Origin: Prevotella sp.
GTDB lineage: Bacteria; Bacteroidota; Bacteroidia; Bacteroidales; Bacteroidaceae
Length of the DNA: 64,000 nt
Reading direction: 5' to 3'
Assembly: GCA_016285055.1 (NCBI GenBank)
Contig: JAEEPZ010000005.1
Location: 19,499 to 83,498 of the forward strand
How positions within the stretch are numbered: the stretch's first letter is position 1; each line of letters opens with the position of its first letter. The position numbers and the translations under genes are program-made. The notes beneath the pieces are model-generated. The model saw only the letters and a list, made by a program, of their open reading frames with translations. It searched no databases and was not told the DNA's origin. Positions 51,303-60,026 of this stretch are shown here, piece by piece.

Positions 51303-52469
51303 ATGATGGACATTGAATTTGTAAGAAGTCGCTTCATTAAGCACTTTGATGGCAAGACCGGCAACGTGTATGCATCGCCCGGACGTATTAACCTCATTGG
51401 TGAGCACACCGACTATAATGGCGGCTTTGTGTTCCCCGGTGCAGTAGACAAAGGCATCATGGCCGAGATGCGCGCCAATGGCACTGAGGACACCGTGATG
51501 GCCTACGCTATCGACCTGAAGGATCGTGTAGACTTCCACCTCAATGACCCCGCAGGCCCCCGTGCCTCATGGGCTCGTTATATCTACGGTATCGCCAAGG
51601 AGATGCAGAAGCTGGGCGTGCCTGTGAAGGGCTTCAATATCGCTTTTGCAGGTGACGTGCCCCTCGGCGCAGGCATGTCGTCGAGTGCTGCTATGGAGAG
51701 CTGCTTCGCCTGCGGCCTTAACGACATCTTCGGCGAGAACAAGGTGTCGCAGTGGGATATGGTACTGGCTGGACAGGCCACTGAGCACAACTACTGCGGC
51801 GTGAACTGCGGCATCATGGACCAGTTCGCCTCTGTCTTCGGCAAGGCTGGCTGCCTGATGCGCCTCGACTGCCGTAGCCGCGAGTTCGAGTATTTCCCCT
51901 TCAAGCCCGATGGCTACCGTCTGGTGCTGCTCGACTCAGTGGTGAAGCACGAGCTGGCTGGCTCACCGTATAATGACCGTCGCAACAGCTGCGAGAACGT
52001 GGTGAAGCACATCGCCGCCAAGCATCCCGAAGGCAAGTTCGAGACGCTGCGCGACTGCACCTGGGAGCAGCTCGATGAGGTACGTGCTGAGGTAGGCGAA
52101 GAGGATTACAAGCGTGCTCACTTCGTCTTAGGCGAGAAAGACCGCGTGCTGGCCGTGTGCGACGCACTCATCGCCGGCGACTACGAGACGGTAGGCCAGA
52201 AGATGTACGAGACGCACTACGGCTTGTCGAAGGAGTATGAAGTAAGCTGCGAAGAGCTCGACTTCCTCAACGACATCGCCAAGGAAAACGGTGTCACCGG
52301 CAGCCGCATCATGGGTGGTGGCTTCGGCGGATGCACCATCAACCTCGTCCGTGCCGACCTGTACGACAAGTTCATTGCCGACGCCAAGCAGAAATTCGCC
52401 GCCAAGTACGGCCATGAGCCAAAAGTCTACGATGTTGTCATCGGCGACGGCTCGCGCAAGCTCTGCTAA
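51303..52469 (+). CDS. galK: Galactokinase
   Basis: Phosphorylates alpha-D-galactose to galactose 1-phosphate. The 388-residue GHMP kinase has the galactokinase signature 'GRINLIGEHTDYNGG', the ATP loop 'VPLGAGMSSSAAMES', the catalytic Asp in 'CGIMDQFAS' and the third motif 'SRIMGGGFGGCTINL'. Translation may begin at either of two adjacent ATGs (51303 or 51306). Last gene of the operon; galT and galE are not in the window. Confidence 0.96.
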   Translation: MMDIEFVRSRFIKHFDGKTGNVYASPGRINLIGEHTDYNGGFVFPGAVDKGIMAEMRANGTEDTVMAYAIDLKDRVDFHLNDPAGPRASWARYIYGIAKEMQKLGVPVKGFNIAFAGDVPLGAGMSSSAAMESCFACGLNDIFGENKVSQWDMVLAGQATEHNYCGVNCGIMDQFASVFGKAGCLMRLDCRSREFEYFPFKPDGYRLVLLDSVVKHELAGSPYNDRRNSCENVVKHIAAKHPEGKFETLRDCTWEQLDEVRAEVGEEDYKRAHFVLGEKDRVLAVCDALIAGDYETVGQKMYETHYGLSKEYEVSCEELDFLNDIAKENGVTGSRIMGGGFGGCTINLVRADLYDKFIADAKQKFAAKYGHEPKVYDVVIGDGSRKLC

Positions 52470-52493
52470 CAATCGTTTTATTCCATCGAGTAG

Positions 52494-52533
52494 GAGGTGA
52501 ATGCCAACAGTGGTGTTCACCTCTTTTCGTTTT
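52494..52533 (+). terminator. Terminator of the galactose operon
   Basis: A 13-base imperfect stem (52494-52506 with 52511-52523, two mismatches) followed by TTTTCGTTTTT, 24 bases after the galK stop. Confidence 0.75.
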
Positions 52534-52579
52534 TACACTGACAAGGGATTTTCCTGACAGGAGGAAGCTTGCGAAGAAC

Positions 52580-52838
52580 TGCTGGAGTTAAAGGAGTAAA
52601 TGGAAATAAAGACAAATGACTCTCCGTAAAAAGCCTTTGTCTTTGAGTTGTAATTCATATGCTATTGTCTTTAACTCCCTTAACTCCTTTAACTCCCTTA
52701 ACTCCCTTAACTCCTTTAACTCCTTTAACTCCTTTAACTCCTTTAACTCCCTTAACTCCCTTAACTCCTTTAACTCCTTTAACTCCTTTAACTCCCTTAA
52801 CTCCTTTAACTCCAAAACTTACGGAAGTTGAATTACAA
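52580..52838. repeat. Duplicated element with 9-bp tandem repeat, copy 2 (16 units)
   Basis: Same order of parts as 40419-40600, but the 9-bp unit AACTCCYTT is present about 16 times (52671-52814) rather than 4. It lies between the convergent galK and OmpA-family genes. Confidence 0.8.
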
Positions 52839-52841
52839 AAA

Positions 52842-52872
52842 AATCGCCAGAATCCGATGAATTCTGGCGATT
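52842..52872 (-). terminator. Terminator of the OmpA-family lipoprotein gene
   Basis: A 12-bp perfect stem (52842-52853 with 52861-52872) followed on the minus strand by a run of T (plus-strand A run at 52837-52843), 34 bases beyond the stop. Confidence 0.8.
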
Positions 52873-52905
52873 ATTAGGAACCTACGCTTTTCGTAGGGGC
52901 GTGGC

Positions 52906-53610
52906 TTACTGCAGCGTTCCCTGCTCAGCGGCGTTGATCATGGCCTGTGAAGCATAGAGGTAAACCTCCACGCGGCGGTTCTGAGCCTTGCCGGCTGCGG
53001 TAGAGTTGTCGGCAACGGGATTGGCCTCACCGTAGCCCACGGTGTTGCGAATCTGAGCGGCGTTGACACCCAGTGTACCAACCAGGTAGTTGGTCACCGA
53101 CTGAGCGCGCTGCTGCGACAGGTCGAGGTTCTTCTGCTGGCTCTGAGCAGCCGAGACACCTCTCCAGGGAGCGTTGTCGGTGTAGCCCTGAATGGCGACG
53201 TCGCACTCAGCATTGGACTTCAGCAGGTTGGCGAGCTGCATCAGCGACACCTTCGAGGCATCGTTCAGCACGGCGCTGCCAGAAGCGAACTTGATACCCG
53301 TCTCGTTGAAGGTCATCATCACAGCCTGCAGACCGTTGGCGTCGGTCACAGTCTGAACCTGTGCGTTCTGCACGGCCTCGGCCTGAGCCTTCACCTTGTC
53401 CATGTGCTTACCAATCAGAGCACCGGCACCTGCGCCGACAGCAGTTCCGACAGCAGCACCAACGGCAGTGTTACCAGCAACCTTACCGACGATAGCGCCC
53501 AGAACAGCTCCACCTACAGCACCGATGGTGGTACCCTTACCCAGATTGTTACAACCCATCATCACGATGCAAGCGCAGAGCGTGAGGACCATAGCTTTCA
53601 TTTTTTTCAT
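52906..53610 (-). CDS. OmpA-family lipoprotein
   Basis: A 234-residue outer-membrane lipoprotein. It has a lipobox signal ending 'CIVMMGC', a glycine-zipper region (about residues 24-68, 'GAVGGAVLGAIVGKVAG' and 'AVGAGAGALIGKHMDK') and a C-terminal peptidoglycan-binding OmpA domain with 'IQGYTDNAPWRG', 'LSQQRAQSVTNYL' and 'GYGEANPVADN...NRRVEVYL'. This plan matches YiaD-like proteins that tie the outer membrane to the wall. Monocistronic, with a -7 box at 53656-53663. Confidence 0.92.
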   Translation of the reverse strand: MKKMKAMVLTLCACIVMMGCNNLGKGTTIGAVGGAVLGAIVGKVAGNTAVGAAVGTAVGAGAGALIGKHMDKVKAQAEAVQNAQVQTVTDANGLQAVMMTFNETGIKFASGSAVLNDASKVSLMQLANLLKSNAECDVAIQGYTDNAPWRGVSAAQSQQKNLDLSQQRAQSVTNYLVGTLGVNAAQIRNTVGYGEANPVADNSTAAGKAQNRRVEVYLYASQAMINAAEQGTLQ

Positions 53611-53655
53611 GTCGTAATCTTATTAAATGGTTAAACAATTGTTGATTTCACGTTG

Positions 53656-53663
53656 CAAAGATA
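53656..53663 (-). promoter_or_regulatory. Possible -7 box of the OmpA-family gene
   Basis: TATCTTTG on the minus strand, 45 bases before the start codon, fits TAnnTTTG. The -33 position is not convincing. Confidence 0.4.
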
Positions 53664-53756
53664 AGTAAAAGTTAGGGTTTGACCGAGAATACGGTGAGTA
53701 ATTTCCCGTTGCTTAACATAAATTAAGCAATTATGCCCTGTTTCACTTATGTACCT

Positions 53757-56700
53757 TTACTTCACCACAATCTTCTTCTTGCCTACCAGATAGACACCTC
53801 GTTTGAGCTGGCTTCCCTCTTTCATCATGATGCCCTGCAGTGTATAGACCGATTTGTTATTGCGTGTTGCCTCAGCTGTGGTGATACTCTGTGGGTCGCG
53901 CTTCACGCGATAATTGAAGGAGACCACGTCGCTCTCGGCATAGCCGGGTGCCACAGCGATGGCTTTCAGCGTCATGTCGCGCGTGATGACGATGGGACTG
54001 TTGTAGCGCAGACGGTTGGGATTGTCGCAGGGGCATGAGCCGTCGAGCGTGTAGTAGATGACGGCGCCGGGCGTCTCGCAGCGCAGGCTGACAGGTGAGC
54101 CGTAGAGCACCTCCGTACCGCTGATGCGCGAGGCGGTAGGTCGCTTTGTCAGCAGGCCGTCGGCATCCTTGACGCCCACCACGGTCAGTGTCTGTATCTC
54201 CTTATCGTCGGCCAGCGTGAAGCGCACGGCGGTGGTGCCGTAGCCCTTGCCCTTTATGGTGAGTGTGGCCTGGCCGTTTTGGTCGAGGGTCAGCTCGGTG
54301 GCTGCTATGCTGGCAATGTCGGGATTGAGCGACTTGACATTTACCTTCTTGCCCTTGGCCACTGCTGCGGGCAGGGTGCTGACGGTAATTGTGTAGTCAT
54401 CGCCGTGGAGGATACCCACCACGCTGTCGGCCACCAGTTCGCTGATGTGCTGCTCTACGTCGAACTCCTGCGTGAAGTCGTTGAGCAGACCCACGTCGGC
54501 GTAGCTCTCAATGCCAGCCTTCACCGTAAGGCGCACCTTGTCGTTGAGCTTCAGTGGCTGTGAAGGTTGGAAGAGGACGCGGCGAGCGAAGGTCTTTGTA
54601 GAGTCGGGCGTAGGCTCGGCATCCATCAGTCTCAGGGTGCCGTCAAGTTTCTGTCCGCCCTTGGTGAGGAAGATATTCTCACTCGTCAGGTGGGCAGGCT
54701 TCATGTACTTGTCGAAGCGCAGGTCCACGCCCTGCTCGGTGGCCGTGACACGCTGCACCACAGGTGCCGTGGGCTGCTGCATGGCCAGGTTGACGTCCAA
54801 CTGCGGCGGCGGCACGGGCAGCCACTCCGACTCGGTGGTCAGATAGCCGTCCTTGACGACGCGCACCTGCCACAGTCCAGAAGGCACATCCCAGCCGTAC
54901 TCGCCGTTCTCGTCGGTGAGCATCGGGTTCACCTGGTCGAACTTCTCGGCATCCCAGAGTACGGTACGCTCGTGCGTGTCGCCATACATATCCTCGTACA
55001 GCTCCTTGTAGAAAACGCTGGCCAGCGCATCAGCCACACGGTTGGAGGCTACTGCCTCGTAGACATAGCCGGAGGGGTCGAGGATGGGTGTGGTGCCGGG
55101 AGGCGGCGGTGGAGGAGGCCCGGGACAGCCGCCGTTGCTGGAGCTATCCCTGGTGTTTCGGCCTTTCTGGCAATCGTCACCGCCACCACAGCCACCGCTC
55201 TTGGCCGAGCCACCGGAGCCGCTGCTGCTGCCCGTATCACCCTCTGCCAGCTCTTTGTTCATGTCGAACTTCAGACTCTTCGGACAGGGCACGGTGTCGC
55301 ACTTCAGCTCGTCAATCTGTTTTCGAAAACTATTCACTTTCTTCTCCCAGATATAGTCGCTGGCCATGTTGCCTATCCAGTTGGCCGTGCTGATGGCAAA
55401 CGAGGCTCCTACGCCGATGCCACCGAAGATGACGCCCGTTCCGGCAGTGGTGACAGTAGCGAGGATGCCGGCCAAGGCCGAAGCCACCGAGGCGGCGTCG
55501 TTGACGATGGCAATACCTTTCTGTACCAGGCGTGCCGTGGCCCAGTTGTCAATGCTGCGGCGCAGTGCATCGGCCTTGTCCTGCTCGAGCTTGCAGGGGT
55601 CGGGCACTGAATAATAGAGTTTTTCCAGCGTCTCAAAGCACTCAACGAAGGCCTGATAATCGGAGACGAGAGAGATGATGGACAGGAATTTGCTTACCTT
55701 TCCTATCTTTGACCAGGTGGCACTGAGCTTGTCTAACTTTATTTTCCCTAAGCGCAGATTTTCTAACTGATTGCAGGCATTGGTGGCCTTTAGCTTCATG
55801 TTTTTCAGGCGCAGGCCATAGCCCCAGCGCTCGTTGCAAGCATAGAACTTGTCCCAAGCCTTCATCGTGGCATCATGAATCTTGTCCACATTGGCATCGA
55901 TGGCCTTCTTGGCTCCATTGACATAGACCTGGACAGCACTCTCAATCTCGCTGACATAGCCATTGATCTTGTCTATCCATTCGAGGATTTTCTTGGTTAT
56001 TGCAGCCACCTCGCGCACAAATCCCGGCTCGCTGGCACGGTAGGGAGCCTGCTGAACCAAGCGTGAGAGTGTGGCCATATCGTGGCGCAGCTCGCGGACG
56101 GCAGCCGCCACCTCAGGGTCCATGGCCGAATAGTCGCAGGTAATCTGCAGATCCTCATGTGGTATGACGATGGTGTAGCCGTCGTCGTGTACACGGTAGT
56201 AGACTTTCTCGCCGCTCTCAAGGTCGAGTACATACTCCTCCTCGTTGGGGCCAGCAGCAGCCATTTCGGGGTGCTCGCCCCGTGCGCGTGCCTCATAGTA
56301 TTGGCGTGCGCTGCTGCTGAGCTTTGAGAAATTGTAACCTCCGAGAATCTGGCCCAGCTCGTTCAGCGGCGTGGCATCGAAGCTGAAATATCCCTCGGCG
56401 TCGAGCTTGGCGTATTCGGCATCCGTGGCGTCAAAGGCGGCCAGAGCAGCATCCATGTCAGCCTCCCACTGCGCCTTGGCCTCGGGTGTGTTGGGAAGGG
56501 TCTCAGTGTTCATCACCACGTCGGGGTCAACGCCTGTGTGTATCATCAGCTGACGCATGGCCTCCTGCTCCTCCTTGCTGCCTTCGGGACTATTGTTAGC
56601 CTGGTCGAAGATGGCAGTCAGCTCTGGGTCTTCGGATTTCATTTTTTCCTCAATGTCATCGTAGTAATGGATCTTGTCGCTGATGGACTTGTCACTCACA

Positions 56701-59700
56701 ATGGTGGGGGCATGGTCCTCCACGACGACGTTCACCTGCGTCGGCAGGCCGGTGGCATCGAATACGTCGGTGGCCACCCAGGTACCCGTCTGCGCGTTGT
56801 ACTTGGGGAAGAGGATGCGTCGCTGGTTGCCGGTCATATAGACATAGAGCAGCACATTGTCGATATAGGTGCTGTCTGGCGTGTTGAGCGTGACATCGAA
56901 GGTAAACTCCGCCTCACGGAAGAAACTATAGGCCGGTGGCGAACAGGTATTGTTTCTTAAGTCGAAGTTGACCACGTACTCACTCTTGGCATACGTGTTG
57001 TAGTGGCTCATACGCACGCTGATAGGGCGTATGCTGTAGAGGTCGTAGACAACAGTCTTCGTAGCCGACTTCAGCGTGTAGCCGTCGGTGCCCTCGAACT
57101 GTGCATAGACGGTGTTCTCGTCCATGTTGTTAGTGGCGGTCAGTGTCACGTCCATCGTCCACTCACCGTAGACATTACTGGTTGTGGTGCCTGCCTTCTG
57201 GTCGTTGACATAGATGGTAACGGGCACTGAGGGCAGTGCGGTGCCGCTGACGTTCACCTGCTCGGAAGCCGTGAAGTTGACGACATGAATCCCCGCTTCG
57301 TTGGCCATGAAGGTGGTGACGGGCAGTGGCTGCTCGCAGGGTGTGCCGTCGAGGAGGAAAGTGATGCGTGCGTTGACGCCGCACTCGCCAGCGTCATGGG
57401 GCACTACGCAGAAACGCAGCAAGTGCTTCTCTACGATTGGCACGGTAATCTGCTGTCCGTCGCGCGTGTAGGCGGTCTGTGCATTGTCGATGATGGGCGA
57501 GCCGTCAATGAAGTTCACGCTGTCAGGCAGGGTGAAAACCGCCTTCAGCTGGCTGATGCGCCCCTTGTACTCTGGACGGAACAGCACCTGTGTACTCAGC
57601 GTCTGGTAGGTGCCGATGGTGACCGACGATTTTTTAGGAGTCACGCGGGTGGAGGCATCGTCGGTGTAGAGGTGGGCGCTGCTGCTCAGTGCGGGCACGG
57701 TTTCAAATGCTGCCGTAGCTGTCTCACCGGAGCGGATGCTGACCTGCTTCGACACGTAATCGACATCCTGCTGCAGGAACTTGTCTATGTCGCTGAACGT
57801 GGTCATGGCATTGGCCATGGCGCTGCCTTCCATCAGTACGACGTTGTAGTTGCCGTCCTTGAGCAATGAGAACTCCTTGACGGTGGAGACGGCATTACCC
57901 GCATTGACGAGCTGTCCCTGAGCATCGTAGATACGCACGGAGACACGGCTGCACTCAGTGGCTGTGAAGCTGACACGGAGCGTGCCGTAGTCGCGGGTCA
58001 CAACGTCGTAGCTCAGGTTACCTTCACTGTCGGCCTTGGCGCGCAGTACAGCGGGTGCGAACTGGCTGCCGCCACGGTTGCCCAAGGTAAGCTCTACCTC
58101 GGTGCCTGGCTCCAAAAGCTCCTGCAGGCGCAGGCTGCCGGTAGGGGTGACGGCGAAGTCGGTGAGATTTCGGCCATTGGTCAGGTCGCGCAGGGTGATG
58201 GCGGCCTCGGTGATGGGTTTCTCGCTGCCGGTGGCCGTCGTTCCCTCAGCGGCCACGCCATAGTGTGTCCATTTTAGGTTGACGGTACTGCCTTTTGCCT
58301 CAGCTAACTGGAAGGTGAGTGTCTGGTCGCCATAGAGACTCAGATGCTGCGTCACGGTGGTCATGTTAGAAATGTCTACGCTGGCCGTCACGTCGTATTC
58401 GCCCTCAGGCAGCGGTTCCTGCTGGCCAGAGGTGAGACCGCCCGATGATGTCAGCTGGCTGAACGTCAGCTGGCGCACCAGTTCGCCATTGCCCGTGCGG
58501 TTGATGGTGACGGTGGCCGTCTGCCGTCCGAAGAACTGACCGTCGGCACGCTGCACCACCGTAGTGAGTTGATGGGTGGGTATGGGCTTCAGTTGATAGT
58601 TGATGGTCGATAGTGTAGTGCTGGGGGTGACGCTGATAGTGTCGCGCTCGCGGTAGGTAGCCTTTATCTCTGAGTCGGTCAAGGTGATAATGGCCTTTAC
58701 CTGTTCGTCTTCCAGAATGCCGTCGATGTCGTGGCCGCGCATCAGGATGCGACCTTCATTGTTGACCCATAGACACTCGTATTTGTCAGCTGCCACAGCA
58801 GCAGTGCCAGCACTCACGGCCAGCTGCAGGGTGCAGGGGCGTCGCAGGCCGGTCAGTGTTACGCTGACATCCTCTTCGTCCAACAACACGCTGGATGCCT
58901 GAGCCACCACGCTGCCCGTGCGGCTGAGCAGTCGCACGTCATAGGCGGTGTGCTTGGGCAGGGTCATGAACCGGTAGTCCTTGCGGTTGCCAATAATCAT
59001 CGAGCGGGTGGCGAGGCTCTTCACGTCGCGTATCTCCAAGGTCATGCCATAGTAGGGCGACATGTCGCCTCCCGTAGGCTGCACGCTGACGCTGATATTG
59101 GCGGCATCCTTGATGATGGGCTTTAGCTCGAAGACCTTCCATCCCTCGTCAGCCTGATAGAGGGGCAGCGACTCCTCGGGCACATAGACCGTGAAATCGG
59201 TTGAGGGGAACACATTCTGCTCTTGACCGATGACGTTCCTTCCCGACGCGTCGTAGACATTGCGCATGGACAGCGTGGGCGGCGTGGTGGCATAGAGGGT
59301 GAGCTCGTTGAGGAAGGTGCCCTTGAAGGCTTCCCTGCCAAAGCTCTTGACACAGGCCGGCAGCAGCAGTTCCTCCCACGGGCGGTCTTGAGCTGAGAAA
59401 CTCATAGTGCCGCCGTAGTCCACACGGCTGAGGTCCACACGGCGCAGCGAGGGGAAGCGCTCGGCGGAGAGCCAGTAGCTGATGTCGCTGCCGTATGAGC
59501 CCAAGCGGCCTCCCACGATGACGGTATTCACCAGCTCGTAGTCTTCTTCGGGTACAAGCCTGCTGACCAGGGTGCTGAAGGCTACTTCGTTGAGATAGTC
59601 TATCACCAGTTTGCCGTCGTCGGGATACCATCCGTTGGGCATGGGGTTGTCGGGGTTGTCGGGGTCGTACTCCAGGATGGCCGTCAGGGTGAGGTTCTCG

Positions 59701-60014
59701 GCAGGCATGGTGAAGTACACATTCTCCTTATTGCCTGAGAGTTCAAGCTCGGCATTACCTTCTGTGGCCCGCCATTCTCTCACTTTCCAGCCCGTGACCA
59801 GATGGTTCATGTAAACCTGTACACGGTCGCCGGGAATGATTTGATAGGCACTGCCGTTCTTATAGGTGAAACCATAGCTGTCTTGAGCCATGATGGTGTA
59901 TTCAGACATGCCCTGCGGTGATGTCTTCAGGGTCAGCGAATAGCGCTGCTGCGCCAGTAGTGCCGCCGTGCTTGCCATGAGGCACAGTATGAGGGTGCTC
60001 AGTAGTCGTTTCAT
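53757..60014 (-). CDS. Giant secreted surface protein
   Basis: A 2085-residue exported protein. After the signal ('LLSTLILCLMASTAALLAQQ') come a short InlB-like beta segment, a few LRR-like strands, and a long run of Ig-like or carboxypeptidase-regulatory-like beta domains (to about residue 1080). Residues about 1130-1480 are helical and charged. A Gly/Ala-rich hydrophobic segment (about 1500-1550) is followed by a Cys/Gly/Ser-rich linker and a 'PGPPPPPPPG' run near 1630. Then come 'VLWDAEKFDQVNPMLTDENG' and 'EWLPVPPPQLDV' motifs, Big_2-type Ig domains, a chitobiase-C-like segment ('VIYYTLDGS') and a tail 'LKRGVYLVGKKKIVVK'. It sits 12 bases after the BspA-like gene. No enzyme motif is seen; adhesin or polymer-binding role is inferred. 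Confidence 0.8.
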   Translation of the reverse strand: MKRLLSTLILCLMASTAALLAQQRYSLTLKTSPQGMSEYTIMAQDSYGFTYKNGSAYQIIPGDRVQVYMNHLVTGWKVREWRATEGNAELELSGNKENVYFTMPAENLTLTAILEYDPDNPDNPMPNGWYPDDGKLVIDYLNEVAFSTLVSRLVPEEDYELVNTVIVGGRLGSYGSDISYWLSAERFPSLRRVDLSRVDYGGTMSFSAQDRPWEELLLPACVKSFGREAFKGTFLNELTLYATTPPTLSMRNVYDASGRNVIGQEQNVFPSTDFTVYVPEESLPLYQADEGWKVFELKPIIKDAANISVSVQPTGGDMSPYYGMTLEIRDVKSLATRSMIIGNRKDYRFMTLPKHTAYDVRLLSRTGSVVAQASSVLLDEEDVSVTLTGLRRPCTLQLAVSAGTAAVAADKYECLWVNNEGRILMRGHDIDGILEDEQVKAIITLTDSEIKATYRERDTISVTPSTTLSTINYQLKPIPTHQLTTVVQRADGQFFGRQTATVTINRTGNGELVRQLTFSQLTSSGGLTSGQQEPLPEGEYDVTASVDISNMTTVTQHLSLYGDQTLTFQLAEAKGSTVNLKWTHYGVAAEGTTATGSEKPITEAAITLRDLTNGRNLTDFAVTPTGSLRLQELLEPGTEVELTLGNRGGSQFAPAVLRAKADSEGNLSYDVVTRDYGTLRVSFTATECSRVSVRIYDAQGQLVNAGNAVSTVKEFSLLKDGNYNVVLMEGSAMANAMTTFSDIDKFLQQDVDYVSKQVSIRSGETATAAFETVPALSSSAHLYTDDASTRVTPKKSSVTIGTYQTLSTQVLFRPEYKGRISQLKAVFTLPDSVNFIDGSPIIDNAQTAYTRDGQQITVPIVEKHLLRFCVVPHDAGECGVNARITFLLDGTPCEQPLPVTTFMANEAGIHVVNFTASEQVNVSGTALPSVPVTIYVNDQKAGTTTSNVYGEWTMDVTLTATNNMDENTVYAQFEGTDGYTLKSATKTVVYDLYSIRPISVRMSHYNTYAKSEYVVNFDLRNNTCSPPAYSFFREAEFTFDVTLNTPDSTYIDNVLLYVYMTGNQRRILFPKYNAQTGTWVATDVFDATGLPTQVNVVVEDHAPTIVSDKSISDKIHYYDDIEEKMKSEDPELTAIFDQANNSPEGSKEEQEAMRQLMIHTGVDPDVVMNTETLPNTPEAKAQWEADMDAALAAFDATDAEYAKLDAEGYFSFDATPLNELGQILGGYNFSKLSSSARQYYEARARGEHPEMAAAGPNEEEYVLDLESGEKVYYRVHDDGYTIVIPHEDLQITCDYSAMDPEVAAAVRELRHDMATLSRLVQQAPYRASEPGFVREVAAITKKILEWIDKINGYVSEIESAVQVYVNGAKKAIDANVDKIHDATMKAWDKFYACNERWGYGLRLKNMKLKATNACNQLENLRLGKIKLDKLSATWSKIGKVSKFLSIISLVSDYQAFVECFETLEKLYYSVPDPCKLEQDKADALRRSIDNWATARLVQKGIAIVNDAASVASALAGILATVTTAGTGVIFGGIGVGASFAISTANWIGNMASDYIWEKKVNSFRKQIDELKCDTVPCPKSLKFDMNKELAEGDTGSSSGSGGSAKSGGCGGGDDCQKGRNTRDSSSNGGCPGPPPPPPPGTTPILDPSGYVYEAVASNRVADALASVFYKELYEDMYGDTHERTVLWDAEKFDQVNPMLTDENGEYGWDVPSGLWQVRVVKDGYLTTESEWLPVPPPQLDVNLAMQQPTAPVVQRVTATEQGVDLRFDKYMKPAHLTSENIFLTKGGQKLDGTLRLMDAEPTPDSTKTFARRVLFQPSQPLKLNDKVRLTVKAGIESYADVGLLNDFTQEFDVEQHISELVADSVVGILHGDDYTITVSTLPAAVAKGKKVNVKSLNPDIASIAATELTLDQNGQATLTIKGKGYGTTAVRFTLADDKEIQTLTVVGVKDADGLLTKRPTASRISGTEVLYGSPVSLRCETPGAVIYYTLDGSCPCDNPNRLRYNSPIVITRDMTLKAIAVAPGYAESDVVSFNYRVKRDPQSITTAEATRNNKSVYTLQGIMMKEGSQLKRGVYLVGKKKIVVK

Positions 60015-60026
60015 GGTCTATATATA

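Noticed and set aside
52671..52814. CRISPR or coding repeat protein (Leu-Thr-Pro repeats)
   Set aside because: The 9-bp unit has no spacers, and the open frames it creates on both strands lack start context, homologues and flanking coding sequence.
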